From Flavobacterium undicola (GTDB lineage: Bacteria; Bacteroidota; Bacteroidia; Flavobacteriales; Flavobacteriaceae): DNA of 64,000 nt. A program made the translations under genes and the position numbers. Below are positions 1 through 8,152 of the stretch, one piece after another (positions within the stretch are counted from its first letter, which is position 1; every line of letters starts with the position of its first letter). The stretch covers positions 248,001-312,000 of the forward strand of contig NZ_JAAAPM020000001.1 in NCBI RefSeq assembly GCF_009909155.2, written 5' to 3'. The notes under the pieces were generated by a model. It searched no databases. It was not told the DNA's origin and saw only the letters and a program-made list of their open reading frames with translations.

Positions 1-955
1 AAGTAGCTCTTTGATACGCTTCATCATCTAAGATAGTTCCTTCTTCTAAATAATGCGAAACATCAGCAATGTGAATACCTATTTCGTAGTTTCCATTTTC
101 TAATTTTTTGAAAGAAAGTGCATCATCAAAATCCTTTGCATCTTTTGGATCAATGGTAAAAGTCAAAGTATCACGCATATCGCGACGCTTTGCAATTTCA
201 GCTTCAGATATTGAAGTATCTATCTTTTGAGCATAGGTTTCTACCTCAATTGGAAATTCAGCCGGCAAACCATATTCGGCCAAAATAGCATGAATTTCAG
301 TATCATGTTCTCCGGGTCTTCCTAAAACTTTAGTCACTTTACCAAAAGGACTATCGGCTCTTTTAGGCCAATCTTCGATATGAACTAATACCACATCTCC
401 ATTTTGAGCCTCTCCTAAATTATCTTTTGGAATAAAAATATCAGTATACATTTTTGGATTAGCAGTCGATACAAAAGCAAAGTTCTTTTGAATATCAATT
501 ACTCCCACAAAGTCCGTTTTATGTCTTTCTAAAACTTTAATAACCTCACCTTCAGCTCGTCTTCCTTTTCTTCGGTTATAAACATAAACGCTTACTTTGT
601 CTTTATCTAAAGCACGATTTAAATTATTCGTTGGAATAAATACATCTTCTTCAAAATCTTCACAAATAAAATAAGCCGTCTTACGACTGGTCATATCTAT
701 TGTTCCTTCGTAATAATCCTGACTTACCGCTTTGATTAAATATTTTCCAGGTTCAGATTCTATAATTTTCTTTTCGGCAGCAAGAATCTTTAAATCCTTT
801 ATAATTTGATTTCTACTTTGTGTATCATCTAATTCTAATCTTTCAGCTATTTGCTTATAATTGAATGCTTTATTAGCACTATTAGATAATATTTTTATAA
901 TTTTATCTGAGAAACTTTTCTCTTTCTTAGCAGGCTTTCTTAATCTTTTTCCCAT
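1..955 (-). CDS. rnr: Ribonuclease R, N-terminal part (3' end beyond window)
   Basis: This gene reads leftward from an ATG at 953-955 and leaves the window after about 318 codons, so the C-terminal catalytic part and S1 domain are not visible. RNase R is a processive 3'-5' exoribonuclease that degrades structured RNA. The translation starts with a Lys/Arg-rich tail, then a winged-helix-like segment (about residues 20-60), cold-shock-type OB domains, and the beginning of the RNB domain with DAKDFDDA near residue 272 followed by IHIADVSHY. These RNB residues bind the catalytic magnesium in the family. The gene is divergent from the DUF2007 gene at 1073. RNase R is more likely than RNase II because of the N-terminal helix-turn-helix and basic tail. 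Confidence 0.93.
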   Translation of the reverse strand, partial: MGKRLRKPAKKEKSFSDKIIKILSNSANKAFNYKQIAERLELDDTQSRNQIIKDLKILAAEKKIIESEPGKYLIKAVSQDYYEGTIDMTSRKTAYFICEDFEEDVFIPTNNLNRALDKDKVSVYVYNRRKGRRAEGEVIKVLERHKTDFVGVIDIQKNFAFVSTANPKMYTDIFIPKDNLGEAQNGDVVLVHIEDWPKRADSPFGKVTKVLGRPGEHDTEIHAILAEYGLPAEFPIEVETYAQKIDTSISEAEIAKRRDMRDTLTFTIDPKDAKDFDDALSFKKLENGNYEIGIHIADVSHYLEEGTILDDEAYQRAT

Positions 956-1072
956 ACGTCTTTTCTTAAAAGTCGAAAATTACAAAATAGTTCACAGTTA
1001 AAAGAATATAAGAACAGTTTTAAAGAAAATATAACGCATTAGCAATCGTTTCAACTTTATAAAAAATTCGAT

Positions 1073-1312
1073 ATGGAAACTTTTATTACCATTGCTACTT
1101 TTGATTACATTCATCAAATCGAAATTTTAAAACACCGATTGGATCAGGAAGGTTTGCAATACTATTTTGAAAACGAAATCATGTCATCGATTGTTCCAAT
1201 GTATTCAACAGCATTGGGCGGAATCAAACTTAAAATTCATCCTAACGATATTGAAACAGTAATAGCAATTCTTCAGGAAATGAAATACAATAACAATTTA
1301 AATATTGTTTAA
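1073..1312 (+). CDS. DUF2007-family small protein
   Basis: A 79-residue cytoplasmic protein that starts METFITIATFDYIHQIEILK. Its layout fits the DUF2007 (putative signal-transducing protein) family: a first beta strand, a helix spanning the 'moving' residues, a central Gly-rich GGIKLKIHP strand, then a helix containing VIAILQEM. The family is usually 65-80 residues, so it is full length. The function is unknown; family members resemble small ligand- or PII-like folds. It stands alone between divergent rnr and the AT-rich gap, and it has no membrane segment. Confidence 0.75.
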   Translation: METFITIATFDYIHQIEILKHRLDQEGLQYYFENEIMSSIVPMYSTALGGIKLKIHPNDIETVIAILQEMKYNNNLNIV

Positions 1313-1976
1313 TTTTTCAAAGTTGTCAACATATATTAATATTATAAAAAAGAAAATTTTAAATTAATTAATTTATTGTTTGTTATTATAGCGTGTTAAT
1401 AGCTGCAATAATTTTTTTAGAAATTGTTTCTAAATGAAGTTTTAGCATGTTATAAAGACTTATTAACATAGTTATATTTAGCTAAATATTTAGTTTTAAA
1501 GTGTTTTTAAAATTTAGTTAACAACCGTTGATAACCTAAAATCATTTTAAAATGTAAATAAGTAATTTTTGAAATTGTATTAATAAACTAGTTTTTTATG
1601 TTTATAACTTTTATAAAAATCATCCAAACTTTTTTAGTTTATTAAATTCCAATTTTGGATTAGATTTTTTTTCGATACAACCAAAAAAAACTTCTAATTT
1701 TCTATCTCAACTTATCAACAAAAGATGTTAAATTAAAGTTAACTGAAAATCAAGTGATTATGAATTGCTATTAACAATGCAAAATTTTAACAAATTAATT
1801 ATAGAATACTAATTGATTTTCAATGTTTTATAAATTATTAAAAATGTTAATAACCCCATATACTATTCGTAATCTGATGATTATATATTAAAAGTAGATT
1901 TCATTTTTTACTTTTTTTAAAATAATAAAATACAAATAGTTTTGGTAAATTTGCAAAAAAATTAAACAGATATAAA
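1313..1976. other. AT-rich gene-free gap with near-DnaA boxes (candidate oriC)
   Basis: No gene is visible in these 664 bp, the longest gap in the window. The sequence is extremely AT-rich and contains several 9-mers close to the DnaA box TTATCCACA: TTATTAACA at 1460-1468, the complement of TTATCAACG at 1526-1534, TTATCAACA at 1712-1720, CTATTAACA at 1768-1776, the complement of CTATTAACA at 1394-1402, and the complement of TTATTAACA at 1845-1853. TTGTCAACA lies at 1323-1331. The flanking genes point away from the gap (rnr leftward, rpiB rightward). In such an AT-rich stretch some matches are expected by chance, so the origin reading is an inference. Confidence 0.4.
1946..1953 (+). promoter_or_regulatory. 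Likely -7 promoter box of rpiB
   Basis: TAAATTTG matches the Bacteroidota -7 consensus TAnnTTTG and lies 23 bp before the rpiB ATG. No convincing -33 TTG was found at the usual spacing of about 19 bp. Confidence 0.45.
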
Positions 1977-2408
1977 ATGAAAATTTCAATAGGAAACGAT
2001 CACGCAGGTCCAGAATATAAAAAAGCAATTGTAGCAATGCTTAAATCAAAAGGGTATCAAGTAAAGAATTACGGAACCGATACAGAAGCTTCTGTTGATT
2101 ATCCTGATTTTGGACATCCTGTAGCTTCTGATGTTGCAGAAGGTAAAGCAGAGTATGGAATTGTAATTTGTGGAAGTGGTAATGGAATTGCTATGACTGT
2201 TAATAAACATCCAAAGGTAAGAGCTGGTTTATGTTGGATGAAAGAAATTGCATATTTAACCCGTTTGCATAATGATGCTAATATATTATGTATTCCGGCG
2301 CGTTATACGTCAGTCCAACAAGCAATGGAAATTGTGGAAACTTTTTTAACTACAGAATTCGAAGGTGGAAGACATCAAAATAGAGTAAATAAAATTTCTT
2401 GTAAATAA
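1977..2408 (+). CDS. rpiB: Ribose 5-phosphate isomerase B
   Basis: A 143-residue RpiB/LacAB-type sugar-phosphate isomerase that interconverts ribose 5-phosphate and ribulose 5-phosphate in the non-oxidative pentose phosphate pathway. The family signature is clear: GNDHAG at residues 6-11, the catalytic CGSGNGIAM loop with Cys65, and the HNDANILCIPAR segment near residues 98-109. The length matches RpiB proteins (about 140-150), and the ATG at 1977 gives the expected N-terminal strand. It is followed at once by a strong hairpin terminator, so it looks monocistronic. LacA/LacB activity on other sugar phosphates cannot be excluded. Confidence 0.95.
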   Translation: MKISIGNDHAGPEYKKAIVAMLKSKGYQVKNYGTDTEASVDYPDFGHPVASDVAEGKAEYGIVICGSGNGIAMTVNKHPKVRAGLCWMKEIAYLTRLHNDANILCIPARYTSVQQAMEIVETFLTTEFEGGRHQNRVNKISCK

Positions 2409-2444
2409 GATTTTTTGCGGTGCTACGCACCAAAATAAATACTT

Positions 2445-2471
2445 AGCCCGGTAATTCACCGGGCTTTTTTT
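2445..2471 (+). terminator. Rho-independent terminator after rpiB
   Basis: An 8-bp GC-rich stem (AGCCCGGT 2445-2452 with ACCGGGCT 2458-2465) with a five-base loop is followed by a T run. A second small hairpin, GGTGC-tac-GCACC, lies just before it at 2419-2431. The T run touches the stop codon of the convergent DUF1294 gene, so the stem may also serve the opposite strand. Confidence 0.85.
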
Positions 2472-2742
2472 ATGATTTATAAATCCAAAATACTGTTATT
2501 ATTTGAATTATTAAAATTCCTATAAACTTGAATAAATAAGAAGCTTTTGCAATTTTATGTCTAAATAGGAGCATGGCTAATCCTGAACCAATTGTTCCTC
2601 CTAAGAAAACAACAGTTAATAAACTTTTTTCCGAAATTCTTCTTCTGTCTTTTATGGCTTGTCGTTTATCATAAGCAGTTTGGATAAAAGCAAAAGCATT
2701 AACAATCAAAAAATAATAGAATAAAATATCCATTTGTATCAA
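2470..2742 (-). CDS. DUF1294-family small membrane protein
   Basis: A 90-residue protein with an N-terminal membrane segment (about residues 4-20), the family signature YDKRQAIKDRRRISEKSL (residues 24-41), a Gly-rich second segment (FLGGTIGSGLAMLLFRHK) and a C-terminal membrane helix. This matches the DUF1294 layout of a DKxxA motif followed by GGxxG and FRHKT-like sequence. The function is unknown. The ATG at 2742 or the one three codons later could be the start. It faces rpiB and shares its terminator region. Confidence 0.75.
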   Translation of the reverse strand: MIQMDILFYYFLIVNAFAFIQTAYDKRQAIKDRRRISEKSLLTVVFLGGTIGSGLAMLLFRHKIAKASYLFKFIGILIIQIITVFWIYKS

Positions 2743-2786
2743 ATTAAAATCAAAGATATTATTTTAGCCAATAGAAAAACAGACCA

Positions 2787-4910
2787 ATGACTAATATACA
2801 ATTCATCTCAAAAATTGTTGCTACAGCAGCCATAAACATTCAAAAAACCGTTCAATTATTAGAAGAAGATTGCACGATTCCGTTTATTTCCCGTTATCGA
2901 AAAGACACTACAGGAAATCTGGATGAAGTACAAATTGAACAAATTGCCAAACTTCAAAAAGAATACGAAGCGATAGTAAAACGCAAAGAAGCGATTTTAA
3001 AATCAATTGAAGAGCAAAAGGGATTAACGCCGGAATTAGACAAAAAAATCCAACAAAGTTTTGATTTACAGGAATTAGAAGATTTTTATCTGCCATTCAA
3101 AAAGAAGAAAAAAACCAAAGCTGATGTCGCTCGTGAAAATGGTTTAGAACCTTTGGCTAAAATCATCATGGCGCAAAACAATGACGATGTTGATTTTATT
3201 GCCACAAAATATTTGAATGATAATGTGATTAATGAAGATGCCGCTTTACAAGGTGCAAGAGATATTATTGCCGAATGGATTAATGAAAATATTTTTGTCC
3301 GAAAACAACTCCGAAGACTTTTTCAACGAAAAGCAACGATTACTACTAAAGTGGTAAAAACTAAAAAAGACGAAGCAGATGCTCAAAAATTCAACCAATA
3401 TTTTGATTGGTCAGAACCGTTGATAAAAGCACCTTCACATCGATTATTAGCGATGCTTCGTGCCGAAAATGAAGGTTTTATTAAGTTTAAAGTCGAAGTC
3501 GATATTGAGGAAGCTTATGATATTATTGACGAATTGGTTTTAAAAGGTCAAAATTCCAGTACGCCACACGTTCAATTAGCCATTGAAGACAGTTACAAAA
3601 GATTACTAAATCCTGCTATTTCAAATGAAACTTTACAGGAAGCCAAAGCCAAGGCTGATGCCAATTCGATTCAGGTTTTTGCTAATAATTTGGGACAATT
3701 ATTGTTGGCACCGCCATTGGGTGAAAAACGAATTTTAGCCATCGATCCCGGATTTAGAAGTGGTTGTAAAGTAGTTTGTCTGGACCAAAAAGGTGATTTG
3801 TTATACAACGAAACCATTTATCCACACGCACCACAAAATGAAAGCGCTATGGCGATGAAAAAAGTCCGTTCGATGGTGAATGCCTATAATATTGAAGCAA
3901 TTTCAATAGGAAATGGAACGGCTTCCCGCGAAACGGAGTTCTTTATCAAGAAAATTGCTTTCGACAAACCGATTCAGGTTTTTGTGGTTTCTGAGGCTGG
4001 AGCATCGGTCTATTCGGCTTCAAAAATTGCGAGAGAGGAATTCCCAAATTATGATGTGACCGTTCGAGGTTCGGTTTCTATTGGGCGACGATTGAGTGAT
4101 CCTTTGGCCGAATTGGTCAAAATTGACCCAAAAGCCATTGGCGTAGGCCAATACCAACATGATGTGGATCAAACCAAATTGAAAGAAGAATTAGATACAA
4201 CAGTTGTTCGTTGTGTGAATTCTGTTGGAATAAATATCAATACGGCGAGTAAACATTTGTTGAGTTATGTGAGTGGAATAGGAGAGAAGCTGGCCGAAAA
4301 TATTGTCAATTATCGCTCTGAAAACGGACCTTTTGAAGATAGAAAACAGCTGAAAAAAGTACCTCGATTGGGCGAAAAAGCCTATCAACAAGGCGTGGCT
4401 TTTATTCGAATAAAAGATGGAAAAAATCCATTGGATAATTCGGCGGTGCATCCGGAAGCCTATCCAATTGTGGAAAAAATGGCAAAAGATTTAAAGTTAA
4501 AAGTGACAGATTTAATAGCTAATAAAGAAAAAACGACCTTAATAAAAGTTGAAAATTACATTACACCCGAGATAGGTTTACTAACTTTAAAAGACATCAT
4601 TAAAGAGTTGGAGAAACCAGGATTAGATCCAAGAAAAGCTGCTAAAGTATTCGAATTTGACCCAAATGTAAAAACGATTAAAGATTTGAAAACAGGCATG
4701 ATTTTGAACGGAATTGTCAATAACATTACCAATTTTGGTTGCTTTGTTGATTTAGGTATCAAAGAAAGCGGCTTGGTACACATTTCTCAGCTTAAAGCAG
4801 GCTTTGTAAGCGATGTAAACGAAGTAGTAAAACTACATCAGCATGTTACTGTAAAAGTCACGGAAGTGGACGAGGATAGAAAACGTATTCAGTTGACGAT
4901 GGTTTTGTAA
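2787..4910 (+). CDS. tex: Tex-type RNA-binding transcription accessory protein
   Basis: A 707-residue Tex protein, an elongated cytoplasmic nucleic-acid-binding factor related to eukaryotic Spt6. The visible order fits the family: helical N-terminal Tex domain (about 1-190), YqgF-like RNase H fold beginning ILAIDPGFRSG near residue 320, helix-hairpin-helix motifs (about 490-545, VSGIGEKLAENIV and VPRLGEKA), and a C-terminal S1 domain (about 632-705, GMILNGIVNNITNFGCFVD). The length is slightly below the usual 720-770. Its last 18 coding bases and the first bases after the stop are duplicated at 5603-5628, beyond a toxin-antitoxin pair. Confidence 0.95.
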   Translation: MTNIQFISKIVATAAINIQKTVQLLEEDCTIPFISRYRKDTTGNLDEVQIEQIAKLQKEYEAIVKRKEAILKSIEEQKGLTPELDKKIQQSFDLQELEDFYLPFKKKKKTKADVARENGLEPLAKIIMAQNNDDVDFIATKYLNDNVINEDAALQGARDIIAEWINENIFVRKQLRRLFQRKATITTKVVKTKKDEADAQKFNQYFDWSEPLIKAPSHRLLAMLRAENEGFIKFKVEVDIEEAYDIIDELVLKGQNSSTPHVQLAIEDSYKRLLNPAISNETLQEAKAKADANSIQVFANNLGQLLLAPPLGEKRILAIDPGFRSGCKVVCLDQKGDLLYNETIYPHAPQNESAMAMKKVRSMVNAYNIEAISIGNGTASRETEFFIKKIAFDKPIQVFVVSEAGASVYSASKIAREEFPNYDVTVRGSVSIGRRLSDPLAELVKIDPKAIGVGQYQHDVDQTKLKEELDTTVVRCVNSVGININTASKHLLSYVSGIGEKLAENIVNYRSENGPFEDRKQLKKVPRLGEKAYQQGVAFIRIKDGKNPLDNSAVHPEAYPIVEKMAKDLKLKVTDLIANKEKTTLIKVENYITPEIGLLTLKDIIKELEKPGLDPRKAAKVFEFDPNVKTIKDLKTGMILNGIVNNITNFGCFVDLGIKESGLVHISQLKAGFVSDVNEVVKLHQHVTVKVTEVDEDRKRIQLTMVL

Positions 4911-4918
4911 AATTCCAA
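4893..4918 (+). repeat. 26-bp direct repeat, copy 1 (tex 3' end)
   Basis: This segment, from TTGACGATGG to AATTCCAA, covers the last six sense codons of tex, its TAA stop and eight bases beyond. An identical 26-bp copy occurs at 5603-5628. The two copies bracket the toxin-antitoxin pair at 5015-5583. Confidence 0.9.
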
Positions 4919-5014
4919 TTTTGAAAAGATTAAAATTGATTGATTTGGTCAACATTGTTTACATGACGAAAAACAAAAAAAATTGATTAAATTTGAATAT
5001 TAAATGAATCAATT

Positions 5015-5245
5015 ATGGAAAATTGGCAAAAATATATTAGTATAAATCCAGAAATTAGAAGTGGAAAACCTTGTGTTTCTGGTACAAGGATTACAGTTTC
5101 GGATGTTTTATCCTATCTGGCAGCCGGGATGTCTATGGAAGAAATTATAGAAGATTTTCCAGCCTTAGATAAAGAAAAAATAATAGCAACACTTTCATTT
5201 GCAGCTTATAGAGATAATATGACTAAAATTGCTTTTGCATCGTGA
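5015..5245 (+). CDS. DUF433-family antitoxin
   Basis: A 76-residue DUF433 protein, a short winged-helix-like DNA-binding family that acts as antitoxin for PIN-like toxins. The signature is plain: INPEIRSGKPCVSGTRITVSDVL near the start, then a helix-turn-helix-like stretch (AAGMSMEEIIEDFPALDKEKI). The stop codon overlaps the GTG start of the next gene by four bases (GTGA at 5242-5245), as expected for a translationally coupled toxin-antitoxin operon. The pair lies inside a 26-bp direct repeat of the tex 3' end, which points to recent insertion. Confidence 0.85.
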   Translation: MENWQKYISINPEIRSGKPCVSGTRITVSDVLSYLAAGMSMEEIIEDFPALDKEKIIATLSFAAYRDNMTKIAFAS

Positions 5246-5583
5246 AGTTATTATTAGACGAAAATTTATCTTGGCGAATGATAAAAAAGCTCACGCCATT
5301 TTTTGCAGAAGTTGTTCACGCATCTGAATTAAAAATCATTCAACCTGCAAATGATATTTCTATTTGGAATTATGCCAAAAAAAATGGATTTACAATCATA
5401 AGTAAAGATGATGATTTTGAGAAAATTGTACTTTTAAGAAAAGCACCTCCAAAGTTAATTTATTTGAAAACCTATAATTTAGATACTAGAAAATTAGTTG
5501 ATTTAATTATAGAAAGTAAAGACAAAATAATAGAGTTTATTAATTCTGATGAAAACGATATTTTCGAAATTTATTCTAATTAG
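5242..5583 (+). CDS. DUF5615 PIN-like toxin
   Basis: A 113-residue protein of the DUF5615 (Mut7-C-like, PIN-fold) family, usually the toxin partner of a DUF433 antitoxin and predicted to be a ribonuclease. The N-terminal LLLDENLSWRM carries the first acidic residues of the PIN active site, and SKDDDFEKIVLL (about residues 52-63) carries the second acidic cluster. The start is GTG at 5242, chosen because it gives the canonical LLLDENLS start and a four-base overlap with the antitoxin stop. Length is typical and the key acidic residues are present. Confidence 0.85.
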   Translation: MKLLLDENLSWRMIKKLTPFFAEVVHASELKIIQPANDISIWNYAKKNGFTIISKDDDFEKIVLLRKAPPKLIYLKTYNLDTRKLVDLIIESKDKIIEFINSDENDIFEIYSN

Positions 5584-5602
5584 TTTTTAAGGTAAATTAA
5601 AA

Positions 5603-5628
5603 TTGACGATGGTTTTGTAAAATTCCAA
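5603..5628 (+). repeat. 26-bp direct repeat, copy 2
   Basis: A perfect second copy of 4893-4918. Here it is followed directly by a strong bidirectional terminator, suggesting that this was the original position of the tex 3' end before the toxin-antitoxin segment was inserted. Confidence 0.9.
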
Positions 5629-5633
5629 AAATA

Positions 5634-5675
5634 AAAAATCCCAAAATCCAAGTATAATTGGATTTTGGGATTTTT
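5634..5675. terminator. Bidirectional terminator between tex/TA pair and tatA
   Basis: An 18-bp perfect stem (5634-5651 with 5658-5675) with a six-base loop. It starts with an A run and ends with a T run, so it can stop transcription from either side of the convergent genes. Confidence 0.9.
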
Positions 5676-5693
5676 AATAAAAAACAGAATTTT

Positions 5694-5882
5694 TTATTTT
5701 GTTTCTTCTTCGCTTTTTTCTTCTTTTTTATCAGCTGCTTGTTGATCGTCTTTTGCAGCGTTTTTGAATTCTTTGATTCCACTACCTAGACCTTTCATTA
5801 ATTCCGGAATTTTTTTACCTCCAAAAAGTAATAAAACAACTGCCAATATAATAAGGATTTCTGGTAAACCTATTCTTCCCAT
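5694..5882 (-). CDS. tatA: Sec-independent translocase subunit TatA
   Basis: A 62-residue TatA/TatE protein of the twin-arginine translocase, which forms the channel for folded proteins in the inner membrane. It shows the expected single N-terminal membrane helix ([20 protein letters not shown]), the conserved FGGKKIPEL hinge, the amphipathic helix ([16 protein letters not shown]) and a highly charged, Glu/Lys-rich tail. No tatC or tatB is in the window, so it is a single-gene locus. It converges on the toxin-antitoxin pair with a shared terminator. Confidence 0.92.
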   Translation of the reverse strand: MGRIGLPEILIILAVVLLLFGGKKIPELMKGLGSGIKEFKNAAKDDQQAADKKEEKSEEETK

Positions 5883-6097
5883 GATTGAATAATTAATGCC
5901 GAAGCAAATTTGTAATAAAAACTGGCAGCAAAGATAATTAGAATAACTGAACAGGAACTCATTTTAAGGCAATTATTTAGTTTATATAACGTTAAAAATT
6001 ATCTAATTTTTTTTCCATATATTTATAATGATAAGCTAATGCGGCCAAAGCACAATGATTGACATTAATTATTATATTTGTGAAATAAAGAAAAACC

Positions 6098-6601
6098 ATG
6101 TCAGGGAAAAGATTGAAAAGAAAGAAACTTCACAGGAAATTATTCACTAAAAACCGATTGGTCATATTGAATGAGGATACTTTTGAAGAAACTTTTTCTT
6201 TAAAACTGACTTTAATGAATGTTTTTGTGGTGGCTACACTGGGGGCTATTTTCTTGATTGCAGTAACCACTTTTATCATCGCTTTTACACCGCTGCGCGA
6301 ATATATTCCGGGATATTCTTCTTCTCAATTGAAAAAAGACGCTACCGAATTAGCCTTAAAATCCGATTCCTTAACAGCGGCACTTAAGAAAAATGAAGCC
6401 TACATTCAATCGATTCAAAAAGTGCTTAATGGACAATTAGATTATGCCAAATTCAATAAAGATTCCATCTTAGCATCAGTGACAGATACAATTCAAAAAG
6501 TAGATTTATCGCCTTCAAAAGAAGAATTAGAATTGAGAGCCGAAGTGGAGAAAGAAGATAAAAAAGCACAGCAAATGGCGTCTAAAAAGAAGAAAAAATA
6601 G
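6098..6601 (+). CDS. Membrane-anchored coiled-coil protein, M23-like N-terminus without peptidase domain
   Basis: A 167-residue protein with a very basic cytoplasmic start (SGKRLKRKKLHRKLF), one membrane helix (about residues 40-63), a periplasmic PLREYIPGY segment and a coiled-coil region, ending in a Lys-rich tail. From memory, the first 130 or so residues resemble the N-terminal anchor of larger flavobacterial M23 metallopeptidases. No M23 motifs (HxxxD, HxH) follow and the stop is clean, so this is either a short family variant or a truncation. TATATTTG at 6073-6080 is a plausible -7 promoter box. It precedes the GH3-like gene by 60 bp. Confidence 0.6.
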   Translation: MSGKRLKRKKLHRKLFTKNRLVILNEDTFEETFSLKLTLMNVFVVATLGAIFLIAVTTFIIAFTPLREYIPGYSSSQLKKDATELALKSDSLTAALKKNEAYIQSIQKVLNGQLDYAKFNKDSILASVTDTIQKVDLSPSKEELELRAEVEKEDKKAQQMASKKKKK

Positions 6602-6661
6602 GCATTTGATTTCTGAAAATGGAATTCATTTTTTCTCAATAAATTATAATCAGCAAACAAA

Positions 6662-8152
6662 ATGTCAATAAAATCAATAGCGGCAAAACTATTTGCTAAA
6701 AATATTTATAAAAAAACGCAGCTTTGGGCAAGGAATCCGGTAGCGACTCAACAAGCGGTTTTTGAAAGTTTAATCAAAGACGCGCAACAAACGCAATTTG
6801 GAAAAGACCATCATTTTGACCAAATTAAAACCACCGCCGATTTTGCCAAGCAAGTTCCTATTCGCGATTACGAAGATTTAAAATCGTATGTGGAGAAAGT
6901 AGTAAAAGGTGAGGAAAATGTGTTGTGGAAAGGTAAACCCTTGTATTTTGCTAAAACTTCGGGAACGACTTCTGGAGCTAAATACATTCCGTTAACTAAG
7001 GAATCGATGCCGTATCATATCGAAGCGGCTCGAAATGCCATTTTGCATTACATTCATGAAACAGGAAATGCTGATTTTGTAGGCGGAAAAATGATTTTTC
7101 TGCAAGGAAGTCCCATTTTAGAAGAAAAGTACGGAATCAAATTTGGACGACTTTCCGGAATCGTAGCGCATTTTGTTCCGAGATATTTACAAAAAAACCG
7201 CATGCCTTCATGGGAAACCAATTGTATCGAAGATTGGGAAACTAAAATTGATGCGATTGTTGAGGAAACTTTTGATGAGAATATGACGGTGATTTCGGGA
7301 ATTCCGTCTTGGGTGCAAATGTATTTTGAGCGTTTGCAGCAAAAAGGAGGAAAGCCTGTTGGTGATATTTTCAAAAAATTTAATTTGTTTATTTACGGTG
7401 GTGTCAATTACGAACCGTACAGAGCCAAGTTTGAAAATCTAATCGGACGAAAAGTAGACAGTATTGAATTGTTTCCAGCTTCGGAAGGATTTTTTGCGTA
7501 TCAGGATTCCCAAAAAGAAAAGGGAATGTTGTTGTTATTAAATTCTGGAATTTTCTACGAATTCATAAAATCGGATGAATTTTACACTGAAAATCCAAAA
7601 AGATATACGATTGGCGAAGTCGAATTGGGTGTGAATTATGTGTTGATTATTTCTACCAATGCAGGACTTTGGGGGTATAATATTGGTGATACGGTTCAGT
7701 TTACCAGTTTAAAACCCTACAGAGTAATTGTTTCGGGTCGAATCAAACATTATATTTCGGCTTTTGGCGAACACGTAATTGGCAAAGAAGTAGAAAGTGC
7801 TTTGCAGGAAGCAATGGAAGGAACCAATATTCGAGTGAATGAATTTACCGTTGCACCACAAATCAATCCTGAAAGCGGTTTGCCGTATCACGAATGGTTC
7901 ATTGAATTTGAAAACGAACCGGAAAACAGCGACACTTTTGCGGAAGCGATAGACAATGCCATGCGCAAGCAAAACATTTACTACGACGATTTGATTGTAG
8001 GCAATGTGTTGCAAAAAGTTGTGGTTACCAAAGTGCCTAAAAATGGTTTTCAGGAATACATGAAATCTATTGGAAAATTAGGAGGTCAAAATAAAATTCC
8101 AAGACTTTCCAACGATAGAAAAATTGCTGATGTTTTATCAAAAAGTAACTAA
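6662..8152 (+). CDS. GH3 auxin-responsive promoter family protein (adenylate-forming enzyme)
   Basis: A 496-residue member of the GH3 family, which in plants adenylates carboxylic acids and joins them to amino acids. The bacterial substrate is unknown. ATP-binding motifs of the acyl-adenylating superfamily can be seen: FAKTSGTTSGAKYIPLT (about residues 98-114), the ELFPASEGFFAYQ segment (about 273-285), and IGDTVQFTSLKPYRVIVSGRIKHYISAFGEHV in the C-terminal region. The stop codon overlaps the next start by one base (TAATG at 8150-8154), so the two genes are translationally coupled. Confidence 0.85.
   Translation: MSIKSIAAKLFAKNIYKKTQLWARNPVATQQAVFESLIKDAQQTQFGKDHHFDQIKTTADFAKQVPIRDYEDLKSYVEKVVKGEENVLWKGKPLYFAKTSGTTSGAKYIPLTKESMPYHIEAARNAILHYIHETGNADFVGGKMIFLQGSPILEEKYGIKFGRLSGIVAHFVPRYLQKNRMPSWETNCIEDWETKIDAIVEETFDENMTVISGIPSWVQMYFERLQQKGGKPVGDIFKKFNLFIYGGVNYEPYRAKFENLIGRKVDSIELFPASEGFFAYQDSQKEKGMLLLLNSGIFYEFIKSDEFYTENPKRYTIGEVELGVNYVLIISTNAGLWGYNIGDTVQFTSLKPYRVIVSGRIKHYISAFGEHVIGKEVESALQEAMEGTNIRVNEFTVAPQINPESGLPYHEWFIEFENEPENSDTFAEAIDNAMRKQNIYYDDLIVGNVLQKVVVTKVPKNGFQEYMKSIGKLGGQNKIPRLSNDRKIADVLSKSN

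Noticed and set aside
2908..3096. Open frame on the minus strand inside tex
   Set aside because: It lies wholly inside a well-supported gene, has no family pattern, and is one of many antisense frames.
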